A DNA stretch of 64,000 bases, taken from positions 10,445,466 to 10,509,465 of the forward strand of contig NC_133954.1 in NCBI RefSeq assembly GCF_031877795.1. Direction: 5' to 3'. The notes beneath the pieces were generated by a model that made no database searches, had not been told where the DNA came from, and was given only the letters and a program-made list of their open reading frames with translations. The position numbers and the translations under genes are program-made. This DNA is from Strix aluco (lineage: Eukaryota > Chordata > Aves > Strigiformes > Strigidae). This document shows positions 50,113 through 62,702 of the stretch, in pieces. Numbering within the stretch: the stretch's first letter is position 1; each line of letters opens with the position of its first letter.

Positions 50113-53100
50113 ACCATCTGTGGACCCAAAATGAAGGACAAGGAAAGCTTATAGTTATACAGTATTTCATAATCAGGAGCCTATAGTTCAAGACTGAAAT
50201 ATTTAAATTGTAAAGTAATGCGGCTTAGACATAGAATCAGTATCCATGCTAACTAGAGACACACAAGTTTGGACCCATGCCCAGCACAGTGAAGAAGGTT
50301 GGAGTGTCTGCCCATAAAATCATCTTTATCCTCAAGAGTCAAAACTGAAGCACTGGGATTCTTGGTGTCTGGGCTTGCCAGTTCATGGTAGTGGTGAAAA
50401 CGTGTCTAATAGCAGTTGACTTTAGCCTATTCCTTTGTCAGGATTTGGGGGCTAGTGCTGTGAACATAGATGCCCAGCTTCTACCATGCCAAGGCTGCAA
50501 ATAGTGGTGACAAGCCACTAGGCAATTCCAGCAGAGCAAATGCTGTGAGTTTTTGCAACCCCTGGAAAACACTGTACCTCAGATGATTTGATCTGACTTG
50601 CTCAACTTGGCTTCTGTAGTCAAAAAGAAATATTCTGAACTGGAAGTTTATACATTTTAAATTATTACATGGTTCACTGTAGGTCATCTTCAAGCTTTAT
50701 GTTCAAAAAAACCATATATATGCCCTTTTCTTTTGAAGACCTGGTACATAGCTTCAGACCTCTCACTAGGTCATTATTTTTACGGAGCATAAAATTTCCA
50801 TCTTCCTGGAATATTATTTGAACTTATTTTTAGATTTGAAAGTCTATTATCAGCCGTTTACTTGTTTATAAGGCCTGAAGTTCCCATGAATAGTAAGTTA
50901 TGTGAGGAAAGCTCATTTTAAAATCTTGAGATTAGTCATTTTGATTATGCAAAGACTAAGGAGTCAGAGTAAAGCATGTCAGAGATTATGAAAAATTAAA
51001 AGCACTGAGAGGCCAGTTTTGAAGGTTTGGAAGAGGAGCTTTCTTTCCTGCATTCCGCCTCAAAGGCTCTGAGAGTGGCACAGGTCACAAACGTTATTCA
51101 CCATTATGCTCCTGCAGCTCCTATGGGGGTGGCTCACGCTGACAGCCACCTTTCAGGAATCTGGGGTGTGATACTGATCTTAGTAACTGGAAATCCTGAT
51201 CCCCTTTTGAAAGTGAGTATCTAGCAGCTTCTTCTATCCTCTTCATGTGCATTTCCATATAATATGATATAGCACAGTATTTGCTACAGAGGCCTATTTC
51301 TAGCATTTGTAAATATTGTAATAAAGTCATGTGCTCATGCCTTTGTGTGTACATATGCATATCAATGAAAAGCAGCCTGATAATCATGAAGTCAGTTTTT
51401 GTCTTAAGGACAGGAATTTTAATTTTGATGTCCTTTTACCTTGGCAAAATATAAAAGGAAATCTGGTCCATGATGCTTATCAATAGATTTTAAGAAGTTA
51501 TTTAGGTGTAGCACTCATGTGCCAGAAGAGCAGGTGTTAGTGACTAGGGACTGCTTTGTACATCCTATTCTTGCAGCAATGGAACTTGGTAATATGCCTG
51601 TTCTGTCTTCCCTAGTTAGGCAGCTTGTGTGTTCTGAAATCAAGGAATGTTTTTACAAATTAACTTTAACAGATGTGTAGACTTTACTTTTCCATAAACA
51701 TATAGCAGATATGAAATAAGCCACCTGTACCTGTCTGAGGTAGCTGTCAGGAAACACAGGAGGAGCAATTTGTGTGGAAGCCACGGCAGCTGCCATGAGA
51801 TTTGTGTCTGAGCGTTTTCAAAAAGCAGCAATGAGACAGCACTTCAAGACATGCATTTCCGATAGGAAAAATACAGTGGCTGACTAAGGAGGCTTGCAAT
51901 CAGCCACTGCATGAAAGATAAAATGAGGTCTACAGTAGATAATGCAAGAAACCAGTATTGTGTTATAGAGAAAAGAGTGAGAAAAATTGGCAGCTAAATA
52001 ATTACTTCCCCTAGAGCAGCAGCCTTTCCAAAGTCGCCATGGCACTTACATAAAGAGGGGTCTTTTAGGAATACATACACAGCTTAATCATTTTCACAGT
52101 TGTTAAAAAGACTTTCCAATATTCTTAAATGAAAAAAAAGCACAATATAAAAAAGCAAACCCTTTCCCATGTAATTAAATAGCAAGCAAAAAATTTTATG
52201 TTCTCAGAAAAAAAGAAAGTAGATGTTAACTACATCTTCTCTCCTTCCAGTGACAGTTTCCTGCACTCACTCAGCAATTAAATCTTGTAAAGACCTCAAA
52301 CTGGTGGCAGCACAAAATACACACTTTAAAGGCACTAAGTGCCTTTCACAATGTGGGGCTTTGGTTTATCTTGGAAGTGCCAGAATGTTTAACCTGTTTT
52401 TCTTTTGTTATTTTATACTGTTATTATTTTATATGTATACTGTACAGCCCTAACTGCCTTCACTGAGCTGGGATTTTTTAGTCCCATACATGAAGAGCTT
52501 GCATCCTGAAAGTTTTTACAATGTACCTGCTGACTATATTTTACCATGTTTTGCATTTAGTATAATTTATCTACTGAGAATGGACTGCTTTAAATACCTG
52601 TTATTTGTAACAGATAGGTGCTATGACCTCTGTGTCTAGAACTACTTTAAATGTTCCAGCTGGTTTTAGACCTTTCAAATTTGTCTACCTGACTGGAACT
52701 AAATTTAACTTTTAATAGTGGCAACATATTGATGTGTGTGACAGTATGAAAAAGAATACATAGCAACACTGTACTTATAGGTCTTTTTTTTTTTTTTAGT
52801 CTAAGGGTAAATCCCACTGCTGAATTATGTAATATTCAAAATATATTTATTCAATGCACTGCTGTAAGGCAATAACAGATTGCTCAGTTTCTCAACCAAA
52901 ACATGACCAGGTGCTTTTTCTACTTTTCTTTAGAAACAGTCAAATGAATCAGGCCAAAAAGTTCAAGTTTTTTAAAATTTTGTTTTCTTTTTCCTTTGTT
53001 CCCCAGTTAGAAAGCATAGATCCATTTTATCATTGCTTTATCATTGCCTTTTAATATCCTCACATTCTCTGTGATTCTTAACTGTTAGCAAGAGAGCATG

Positions 53101-56100
53101 CTATAATTTTCTTCCCGCAGTTACAATCAGAAAAATGTTAGACAATGTCTATGCTTTTTTCCTGCTGAAAATTAAAATGTAGAATACTGAATATGTTAAG
53201 GAAGAAAGCTATATGTGTTAATGTAATAATAAAAGAAGATGAAAGAAGAAACATCCTACTTGGTACCTTGTAGACTTTAATATCACATCTGAGTAAAAAT
53301 ATTTTGAAATAACACTGGTACATGCCGATTTACTACAAAGTATGTCCAGAAGGATGTGTGTGGATTTTTTAAGGTAAACCATGTACTTTGCCTTGTCCCC
53401 AACTGCTTGCAAAAACTGTAATTGAAATAAAGTGAACGGAGAGAGCTCAGATTAAACCAACTGACAGGTTAATCCTTGTTTATTCATATTCTGAGAGGTT
53501 ATTAAATTTAACCATTAAATCCAAATATTCTTACCTGTTATGTAAAGATTATTTTTGAGATTAAACATTACTGAGAATTTTTTGATTTTGGCTCTCAACA
53601 GATGTGACTCATGCCTGTGTATGTAACTGGACTAAAATGGTTGATGTTTGATTCTGCAAACCATTGCTAATTCTACATTCAGTGGTACTGAGAAAGCTAT
53701 CTCTCCAGGAGCGCAACACACAGACATACAGCTGAGTCTAACAGACAGCTTTTGTCTTCTTAAGAACATGGGTCTTGCTTAATCTATGCATCCTGTGAAC
53801 TGCACAGAAGTCCATTCTATAAAATAGAAAGAACAGAGCGTGAGTAGAAAGGGTTCTGAGAGTATAACAGAAGACTTCTAAGAACACTGAATTTAAAATG
53901 TGATTCTCCACTGTATTTCTGATATGAAAGGTGTGACAATGTGAGCTATCATGGAGAAAGTTAGACATAGCTATAACAGGAAAGGCTTCTCTTTGAACTA
54001 TGACATAATGGTGTTCATAGCCCATGACTCAAGAGATTCTCTGAAATTTTTTTTCTGTTAAGTGAATTTCTTAAATGTTAACTCATTTTAAGTTGTCAGG
54101 TGCTGCAGATGTGAAGAATCCTTCCATTATTACTGCTAAATGCATTTCTTTTTGCTGATTAGTATGACTTTTTTGACCTTTCATAAGTAGAAAGATCTTT
54201 TTTTAAACTGCATAAATGTAATCTGGGTGATTGTCCTTTAAATATTGTCTTAGGATCCAGATGTCAAAAATCAGTACATCTCCACCAAAATCCATATTGG
54301 TTGCAGTTTTCTCTTGGAAATTATTTTCTTCTTAGTTATGTTTTGTTTTTTAAAAAAAAGGAAAAAAAATATTTCCTGGAGCAGCTTCTCATCAGACTTG
54401 TGTGTGAGGTCCCACTGAATAGCCAGTTCCAAATATGTTTTTAGTATACCTGCCATTGCCCCAAAGACCACCCATAAACTTTCTGTAATAAGTTAGGGGG
54501 TTTTACATGAATGCCTGTAGGCACGTGTCATTTCCACTGCTCTTGGGCCTTCTATTTGCGTTCTAAGTAGCAGAGCACTCTATGTATATTAAAAGTTGTG
54601 CTTTCACTGTTTGCAGAGAAATACAGTAAATTCAAAGCCATTGGTTATTACATCTGTATGTAACATGTACTTCAAAATAGTAGTGGTGTATTTCAGTAAG
54701 TACAGTGTGATGGTACTGCTGACCAAGACAGAATTCTATATTTGAGAGCTGTGTAGCTGAAAAGTAAATGGAACATGGACTGAGTTCATTGCTCATATGC
54801 AGACTGTCTGTTCAGACTATGCTACAAATCAGTTGCATACACATCTGATGGCCACTTTGAGGTTCCAAACATTCCAAAATAATGAAAAACTAGCTAAAAT
54901 CCTTAAATTGTAGACAGACAGCATTTCCAACTAGAAGGGGACATGTTTGAGGATACGATGCTTAAATTCTGAAATTATGCTAGTTTTCCCAGTAAGGATA
55001 TCCTATTCACTAATTCCTGCCACTGAACTATGCTCCATTGAATGTTTGCATTTATTAACACTCTTCACTCCACAAAGTACTATTGTTCTGCTCTTGTTGC
55101 AAGTGCAAGTCCAAAGAATAATCTTTCTGACAGACTGTTAGCTCTTGATGCTATATTAGAGATGTTAATGGCAAAACTAATTCTAGAAAAATGTATCTTT
55201 TAAAATGACTTGGGTCTATTTTTGGCTCCTAGGAGGACTTCAGACACATATGATTTGAAGATTAATTTATTCAGAGGCCCATATTAATTGATAAGCAGGC
55301 TGAAATTTCACAAGCATGTTCTGTTCATTGGAAGTCTATGCAATTGTTTGTCCTTTCTCTCCCCTCAATAATGATTTCCTGATAGCGCTACTTTTGTTTT
55401 TAGACAGACAGAAATTCATCATGAATGAAAAGTTTCAGGTTCTGAGCACCACCCTTAATCCAAAGAACAATTTTAGAAGAAAACTATCACTTTTAAAACT
55501 AACTTCTGCTAATTTGACTAGAAAAAAATAAGGCCCTGCAAATAGCAAACCCCTCCAAATGGGAGAGTAATTACCTTAAATTAAGCCTTATTCCTGGTTA
55601 TAAAAAAACCCCAAAACAACAACCACCCAATTCTAAAAGTATGTTGTGCAGACTGGAAACACTAGAGTTAAATACTGGCCATTTTATAGTGAAAGGGAAG
55701 GACATAGAGGGGAGGAAGGAAGGAAGAACAGATTAGAGAATCTGACAGTTGTAAATAGTCTCAGAGGAGCCACTATGTCCCAAGGCCTCTCCTAAGGGAA
55801 GTTTTTACACCAAAGAATCTCGTAGCCTGAATGAAGAATGACATCACTTATTTATTTAGCCAGAACTGAGCTGTTTTCTTAAGACACTAAAATAACCTCA
55901 TGCCACAAGCATTACATTGTTGATGAAGTGATAAAGATGTCTGTTTAATTTAGGGGCTTGATAACCACGAAATAAATACACTTTTATTCCTTGGTTTGGG
56001 AGTATATTTAAATTGCCTGGAAAGCCATGAACAAGAAACCTTGAGTCTGAAGGTTAATACTACAAACAACCTGATGTGGGACTCTTCAGTAAGGAGATGC

Positions 56101-56439
56101 ATGGCTTTGGACTTGTAACTCAGTCAAGGAGTTGGGGCTGTTCCGTTTGAGATAAAAATGATGGTATTACCCTTATGGACACCATGCACAGACCAATGTT
56201 TCCACATCCTGGTGCTGTACAAATTCATAAGAAAGGGACAATTTCAACCTAAAGTTCTAGTGCTGACAGCCCCACCCTATATCAGTTAGAATCTGAGTAG
56301 CCAATATATGTCAAAAAAGTGATTCACATCACACTCTGCCTCACCTGGGATGGCTAAACTAGATGTTCATGGCATCAACATGAGCCAGTCAGCCCCTGGT
56401 TAGCACCAGGGAGAAGCAGGACTGGGATGGATTACAAGC
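50113..56439. other. MEOX1-SOST interval, non-coding part
   Basis: No gene or clear interspersed repeat is seen. A poly-T run lies near 52785. One match to the MEF2 consensus, TTATTTTTAG, lies at 50824-50833. Confidence 0.4.
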
Positions 56440-57217
56440 TTACATTCTAAAGTGTTCAAACTGACACCAAGCCAGAGTGGTGTGGTTGATACTCTAGAGG
56501 AAAGAGATGCCATCCAGAGGGACCTTGACAGGCTAGAGAGGTAAGTCTGTGTGAACTTAATGAAGTTCAACAAGGTCAAGTGCAAGGTCCAGCACCTGGG
56601 TTGAGGCAATCCCAAACATGGGCACAGGCTGGGCAATGAGTGGATTGCGAGCATCCCTGCGGAGAAGGACTCGGGGATATTAGTGGATGGAAAACTGACT
56701 GCGAGCTGGCAATGTGCACCCACTGCCCTGACAGCCAGCCGTGTCCTGGGCTGCATCCAGAGCAGTGTGGCCAGTAGGTCAAGGGAGGGGATTCTCCCCC
56801 TTTGCTCTGCTCTCATGAGACCCCCCCCTGCAGTGCTGTGTCCAGCTCTGGAAGCCCCAGCATAAGAAAGATACAAACCTCCACAAGTGGGTCCAGAGGA
56901 GGCCATGAAGATGATCGGGGGGCTGGAGCACCTCCCTTAGGAGGACAGACTGAGAGAGTTGGGCTTGTTCAGCCTGGAGAAGAGAAGACTCCAGAGAGAC
57001 CTTATAGTGGCCTCCCTGTGCTTAAAGGGGCTACAGGAAAGCTGGGGAGGGACTGTGTCAGGGAGTGTAGGGACAGGATGAGGGGTAACAACTTTAAACT
57101 GAAAGAGGGCAGATTTAGTTTAGATATTGGGAAGAAATTCTTTACTGTGAGCATGGTGAGACACTGGAACAGGTTGTCTAGAGAAGTGGTGGATGCCCCC
57201 TCCCTGGAAGAGTTCAA
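56440..57217 (+). mobile_element. CR1 LINE fragment lacking its 3' end
   Basis: A plus-strand CR1 piece of about 780 bp. It starts in the end of the reverse-transcriptase ORF (frame reading VVDTLEERDAIQRDLDRLER) and runs through the 3' region to CCCTCCCTGGAAGAGTTCAA. There the similarity stops, about 100 bp short of the normal CR1 terminus. The usual ATTCTATGATTCT tail is missing. Small indels and stops break the ORF, so it is dead. The 5' boundary is approximate. Confidence 0.9.
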
Positions 57218-60200
57218 TTCAGCCATACATTGTGATGTGGTAGGGGGGAGATAATGTTTTGAAGATTGTCTTTGTGTTCCTTATACTTTTATTTCAGAAT
57301 TAGCAGGGTTTGTGCTGATGAGTTTTACCTCTACTCAGGTTTTACTGATTAGTTTTATTATTCTCTTTTCAGAGCAATAACTTGTCCTCCTAAAGGAGCA
57401 GTGAGAGCTTTTAGGATTTAAAGAAATAGCTAGTTCCTGATATAGTGTCAGGAATGGTTAATGGAGACAGAAGAATCAGCATTACTTCCTTCCCTTTGGG
57501 CTTCAGGCACAGTACATTTATTATTCTCTAGAGAGAATAAAATTCATTTTGGCATCAAAAAATACAGAAAAGCACCATATTCCTAATTCAATGAAAAGAC
57601 AAGAAGGCATCATGAGCCTTGTCCATGAAACACTGCACTTGATGTTACTTACAACTCTCCAATATGCAGTGTAAAAACTGTTCCCACAGTTCTGTGAACA
57701 GAAGAGAAATGTCCATCCCTTTGTATATAAGTGGAAAAAAATTGTTCAGAATTGTCCTTTGATGGCTCTAAGACTGAAAGGGGAACACTGTTTTGTATAA
57801 CTGAATAACATCAGCTGCATTTGTTGCAAGTTCTGCAACTTGTACTGGCTTTATTTTAAACTGTGTGTTATTTTAAAGGTGGACTTCCATTACTTGCCTA
57901 GCAAGGGGAGTTTCAGTTTGTTCAAATTTCAGGTTAGACCTGCACAGTATGTTCAATCCAAACTCAAGCTATATATTTTTATGTTCTACTTTAATTTAAG
58001 GCTTTTGAGCCTGTTTACTATAGAAAAGTTGTTCTGTGCACCCATATACTGCACTAATTTGAGTGAAACAAGCTAATTATAAGTTGATGTCATATGGCTA
58101 AAAAAATACATGTTTATTCTTTCCTTATTTCACAACGCTGAGTTTCTCAACCGCATTTGCAGAAGACACACACAATGTGTTTTCTGGGCCTAGGGCCTCG
58201 CTGGATGAAGTTATGTTCTTTATTGTTCAATTTGTAATTAAAAAGTTGAACGTCATGCAAAACCTTTGGGACTTTGTGGATACCAGCAGGCTGTTTGTAC
58301 TGCCTGTAAGTTTATCTTTCACTGAATAATAGCAGAATTGTATTTTTGCAAGAAAAAGAAATAAAGTAGGCACATTTGACTATTGTGAGTATATTGTAGA
58401 GAATGCACCATGGTTCATTGTCTACACAATTTGGAAATAAGAACGGGGGACAAATGAATGTTCAGAGCTGATTTTGAGAAATCATGAATCCTGTCTGAAA
58501 AAAGCAACTTGAGTGTTTTTCCATGGACTACCCATTATGACAGTTACTCAGTTGCTGACAGGCAGCTGTCTCCAGCCAAGTGAAGGTAAATTCAGTGACC
58601 TGTTACTATTTATAGTAGCACCTGAATTACGTACCATTGTGCTATTTTATTGCAAAAATTGCAATGAAGAAATTCACTCTTGCATGAAGAGTTTATAGTC
58701 CTGAAGAAAAACTATTTAATGCTTCTGTAAAAGGAGCACCCAGCAGCTCTCTGCCCATTATGAAGCCCCTTTGGAGTATTTGTTACTCTGAAAGACCCTG
58801 TCCCATGTATGTCTTGTGTCCAGTAATGTTTCACTGATGTAAGGACAATCTATAAAGTCACTCTGTTTTCAGTTATTTCCTCTGTGTACAGTATCAAGCG
58901 TTTTTCTTTGGAAAGAATTGGAAGTGTATATATTTGGTGTGAAAGGCAAACTGAAATTTCCTGCAGACACTCTTCCTCTAAACCCCCAGATGGCATCTCC
59001 TCTGTACAGCATGTCCTTTGAGTCATAAATAATTCTTTCAGCAAACACTGACATACATTATTAGACCGGTAAGTCACTCCGAAAATTTCTGTCTTGTTCT
59101 AGAGCCCTACTAGAGCTGTAAGTAATATGTACTAACATGAAGCTAAAATCATGTACACCTTTATTAGAGATTTTTAAAAAAAGATAGAGTGTGAAAGAAA
59201 AACCCAAACCAAACCAAAACAAAAATGGTCTGTTTGAAAAGAACCCATATAGGGGTGGGGATGGGGGAGGAGGGGAATGTAGCAGTCTACCTCTGTGTAA
59301 CATCCCACATTTTGGTTTTTCCAGCTGTTGCAGAACACTAATATATTCTGTTCCTCTCCTGATAACATAAATTGCAAAAGAGGTGGTTGGAGTGGACTGT
59401 TTCAGGAGTAAGATTACAGAAGAAGCGTATCTGCAGACTGCTCATCTAATCCACTTTTAACCTGTGGTAAGAAACCAGTGACAAGTAACTGTAAACAGGA
59501 TGGGCGTTGAGAGGAAATATAGTAGTGTAAGTGCCTCAGGACTCCCTGTCCATTGGTGTTCTTGTAGAAGCTTTTATAACATGCAAAGAACCAATCATTA
59601 CATTGTAAGTCAGAAAACTGCAAGGTTCTGAATGGCAGCTTAACAGCAGGAAACTTTTGGTAGAAGAGAACTGTGTGGGAGGACTGGGGCTTTTTTGGGG
59701 AAGAGGATGTCTTTAAGGTGAAACATTTGGGAGAAAGATATTACTACTTCACCTGCAGCAGACCCTATACCTCTGAACTACCTGGAATCCAGCATGAAGT
59801 CTCAGATAAAGTGGAGTAAGTCTCTTTCACTGGCTTATCACAGTCAACATTTTAAAAACAATATTCTAGTAACTTTAGATGCCAGTGAGACTGTGGAACA
59901 GCTTTTTTGAGGAACTGAACTGCTTTTCTTAAGAAGCACTTGCAGGTGTTCATGTTGATTTCTGAAAATTAAGCCCCAAGTGCCAAATTCATAGTCAAAG
60001 GTAAGTCTGAAAAATGTTGTCACAGGTATGACAACTGTATATTAGGTTTTTAGATGAGGTATCAAATAATAGTAGTGATAGGACACCTTATTTACTGGCT
60101 GTCTAGAAAAAGCTGTTCATCTTTACAGCTGTATTGAAAGATCTCCACAAATGTGCAGTCCAAGCTCACTTTTCCCTGACTTCGTTGGAAAATGTCTTTG

Positions 60201-60766
60201 TTTCTTAAAGAATATGGCCTTATAAATGAAAATGGGTATAGGTCTATGATACCAAATTGTTGAAAAGTTTAACTGTTGCTTGGCAGCACTTGCAAGGGGA
60301 TTCTACACTTCTTTTTTTTCAGTGAGAGAAATCTGAAGCAATCAGATTTCAGTCAAGAATTCTTGATCAACAGTTCACAGACTTCTTTCTTTCTTTGGTG
60401 GCTTTATCAGGTTGTGAACATACAAGTCAGGAAATGTCACTGGGAAAGGGAGGGAAACTGAAATTGGCTGTGTTTTTCTTCCCCAGGGGAAGTAGAAATG
60501 AGAATATTGAAATAGTTCTGAGCTCCACATCTGCCCAGGAAGACTTTTTCCATGAGAAACGTTGTGTATCGGAGCAACAAGTTCCATGATGGAGTTTCTT
60601 TAGAGATGTGTGGATTATTGACTGAGAATTAAGAACCCTGACACTCTCTATCACAAATTGGAGTCGACACCCTGACTGTTCTGTAATTCAATGGCTTTGC
60701 AGCAAATCAGCTTTATACTATAGCTGGAAATCAATGAGTCTGCCTATAATTAATCATTGTTTCTAC
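57218..60766. other. MEOX1-SOST interval, non-coding part
   Basis: No gene or clear repeat is seen. This stretch lies just downstream of SOST, beyond its likely 3' UTR. Confidence 0.4.
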
Positions 60767-60772
60767 TTTATT
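60767..60772 (-). terminator. Candidate SOST polyadenylation signal
   Basis: An AATAAA on the minus strand lies 1.5 kb after the SOST stop codon. The variant ATTAAA occurs earlier, near 61262 and 61120. The long human SOST 3' UTR makes a site at this distance reasonable, but it is unproven. Confidence 0.3.
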
Positions 60773-62280
60773 AACAACGTATTTAAAATTAAAAATAACA
60801 GACTAATATTTTTAAAGCGGTATTACTTCTCATTCTCTACAAGGAAAAACATTGCATAAATAATTTCTGAGAAGAAAAATAAATATGTAATTCGCTCTCT
60901 GAAACAATACCTTTTCTCTCTAGGTTCTGGTCCCATATAAAATAATTGCAAAATCTATCAACATCACAGATTTCCATAGTTTATATGATTTCAGCATAAA
61001 CTCTACATAGAAGATAAGAACAGTGAGGAACTCTCTTTATCCCAAACTGTGTTCATCTGATACTAGACACTTCTACAGATATATACAGCATGTGACGATT
61101 CACTTTCTAATAATATTATTTAATGTAAAAACACAAACATTAGTCTGAATGTTGAGAAGCTAAGTAAAGGAAAGTTGCTGTCAAACTAAGACTTACCAAA
61201 GTTGCACATATGAAAGACTTTTCTAGAGGAATTCATGACTTTAAAATTAGCAGAGGCTCACTTTAATGCAGAAGCAGCACCTTACTCCCAGAACATGGCT
61301 TACACAGCCTTAGTGCTATGAAGTGTGTGGCCAGATAATCCAAACTCTACAGAATAGAAAATGTAACTTGAGATATCTAAGCTGATACTAAAGTCAATCG
61401 TGTTCTAGGAAATAAGGAATAATCAGTATCTTTTGTATATTAACCTATGCATATTGTTAGCTGTTTACAGGACAAACATCAGTGAGGTTATCCGGTTTGA
61501 GAGGAGCATCCATTTCATAAATCTGCTCCACTTAGTAGAATTTGTTTAATTGTTTCTAAACCAAACCATTGTCCCTAAGACAAATATGGTTTTAGTTGTC
61601 AAATCTCAGTTTTGAATCTGTTGATCCTACAGTCTTTTCATTAAAAGTATGAAATAGATTTGTCATACTTTTCCTTTTGTTTTGAGAACATGTCATATTT
61701 TGATTTTTGTGTTTTAGATGAAAAAACTAGGGCATGAGGACATCTGACAGGATGTTCATTTCCCAACAATTTGACTTCAGTCACCATAACTGTTGAAATC
61801 CCTGCTATCACTGACTTTCCACAACTCATTCAGAGAGTGGTAACTCTCCTGCTGCTTCCCTTATCGCCTGCTTGTCCTGCATCACGGCACTTATAAAAGT
61901 GGGAAAGGGATCTCAATGTTCTTTTCACATAAACTGAGTAGAATGACTTCAAACAAAGTGTGATTGTCACAACAACAGCTTCACTTTCCTCTGCCTTCCT
62001 ACTTGTACAAGCCATATGACCTCACATGAATCCCCAAGGTGTACCTCTCCTCTCAGACTGAATTTAGGTGTTGCTACCTCCAGCTCGGTTTATCTCATTC
62101 TCTTATCAGACCATAACTGCTATAATCTGATAGATTTTTGACTATGTGAGCCTTTGACCCAGCTTAGCAGAAGGAATTGGAACCTACTGCAGTCAGAACG
62201 TCATGCTGTGGCCTGTGAGTGTCATTTGATGTTTTGTAAAATATCCAGAGCTGCTAGGCTGTATCACTCAGAGCCACCTT

Positions 62281-62702
62281 CTAATAAGCATTTTCTAACT
62301 CATGCTGGTTAGATTTGCTGCTCCTGGCTCTGGAGAGACGGGGCTTCTTGTTCTTCTGAGGCCTGACAGTTTCCTTTCCAAAGTCCTTCAGCTCAGACTG
62401 GTTGTGGTAGCGAGTGTAGCGCTTGCATTTGCAGGATGTGACAGCTCGGAATTTGTAAGTCCGAGTCTCTTCCTCGGGACAAGCCATCTGGATGCGCTGC
62501 GTGCGAGTGTGAGCAGGAATGCAGCGATAATCCAGGGCATTCTGACGCCACCACTTCCCTCTACCAATAGAGTTGGGAAGGAGGTGTGAGGGGACACACT
62601 GACCAGAGCAGACCAGTTCCTTGACAGGCTTGATGCTGCGGCAAGGCCCCTCTGTGACATAGCGTGTTGTTCGCAGTTCTCTGCAGCTAAAGTCGGAAGC
62701 AT
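62281..62702 (-). CDS. SOST: SOST (sclerostin) exon 2, cystine-knot domain
   Basis: Sclerostin is a secreted antagonist of Wnt signalling that binds LRP5/6 and limits bone formation. This is the last of two coding exons: 422 nt, from acceptor TTGTTTAACAG to the TAG at 62283-62281. Two leading bases complete a codon from exon 1, which lies beyond the right edge. The 139 full codons carry the DAN-type cystine knot with eight cysteines in the expected order (SCREL, GPC, LVCSGQC, RCIP, AC, SCKC). They also carry the loop-2 motif [10 protein letters not shown], an N-glycosylation site in [10 protein letters not shown], a basic tail and the C-terminus NQHELENAY. That tail matches SOST and excludes SOSTDC1. 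The LRP-binding NAI motif of mammals reads NSI here. The frame is intact. Confidence 0.96.

Noticed and set aside
56400-57254. Long open frames of 150-168 codons on both strands
   Set aside because: They are frames within the CR1 fragment. The plus-strand one follows CR1 3' sequence and the minus one is its shadow.
30273-62280. CRPPA or another gene in the interval
   Set aside because: No exon of a known gene was recognised. CRPPA would be expected only next to SOSTDC1, which is not the gene here.
22703-62702. MEOX2 and SOSTDC1 as identity of the two genes
   Set aside because: The homeodomain alone would fit MEOX2, but the short ASPSSD tail, the lack of poly-His and the N-terminus fit MEOX1. 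The ELENAY C-terminus and [10 protein letters not shown] loop fit SOST, not SOSTDC1.
62388-62702. 104-codon minus frame starting ATG at the edge of SOST exon 2
   Set aside because: It is a shifted frame over the real exon. The ATG straddles the splice acceptor and the product lacks the cystine-knot pattern.
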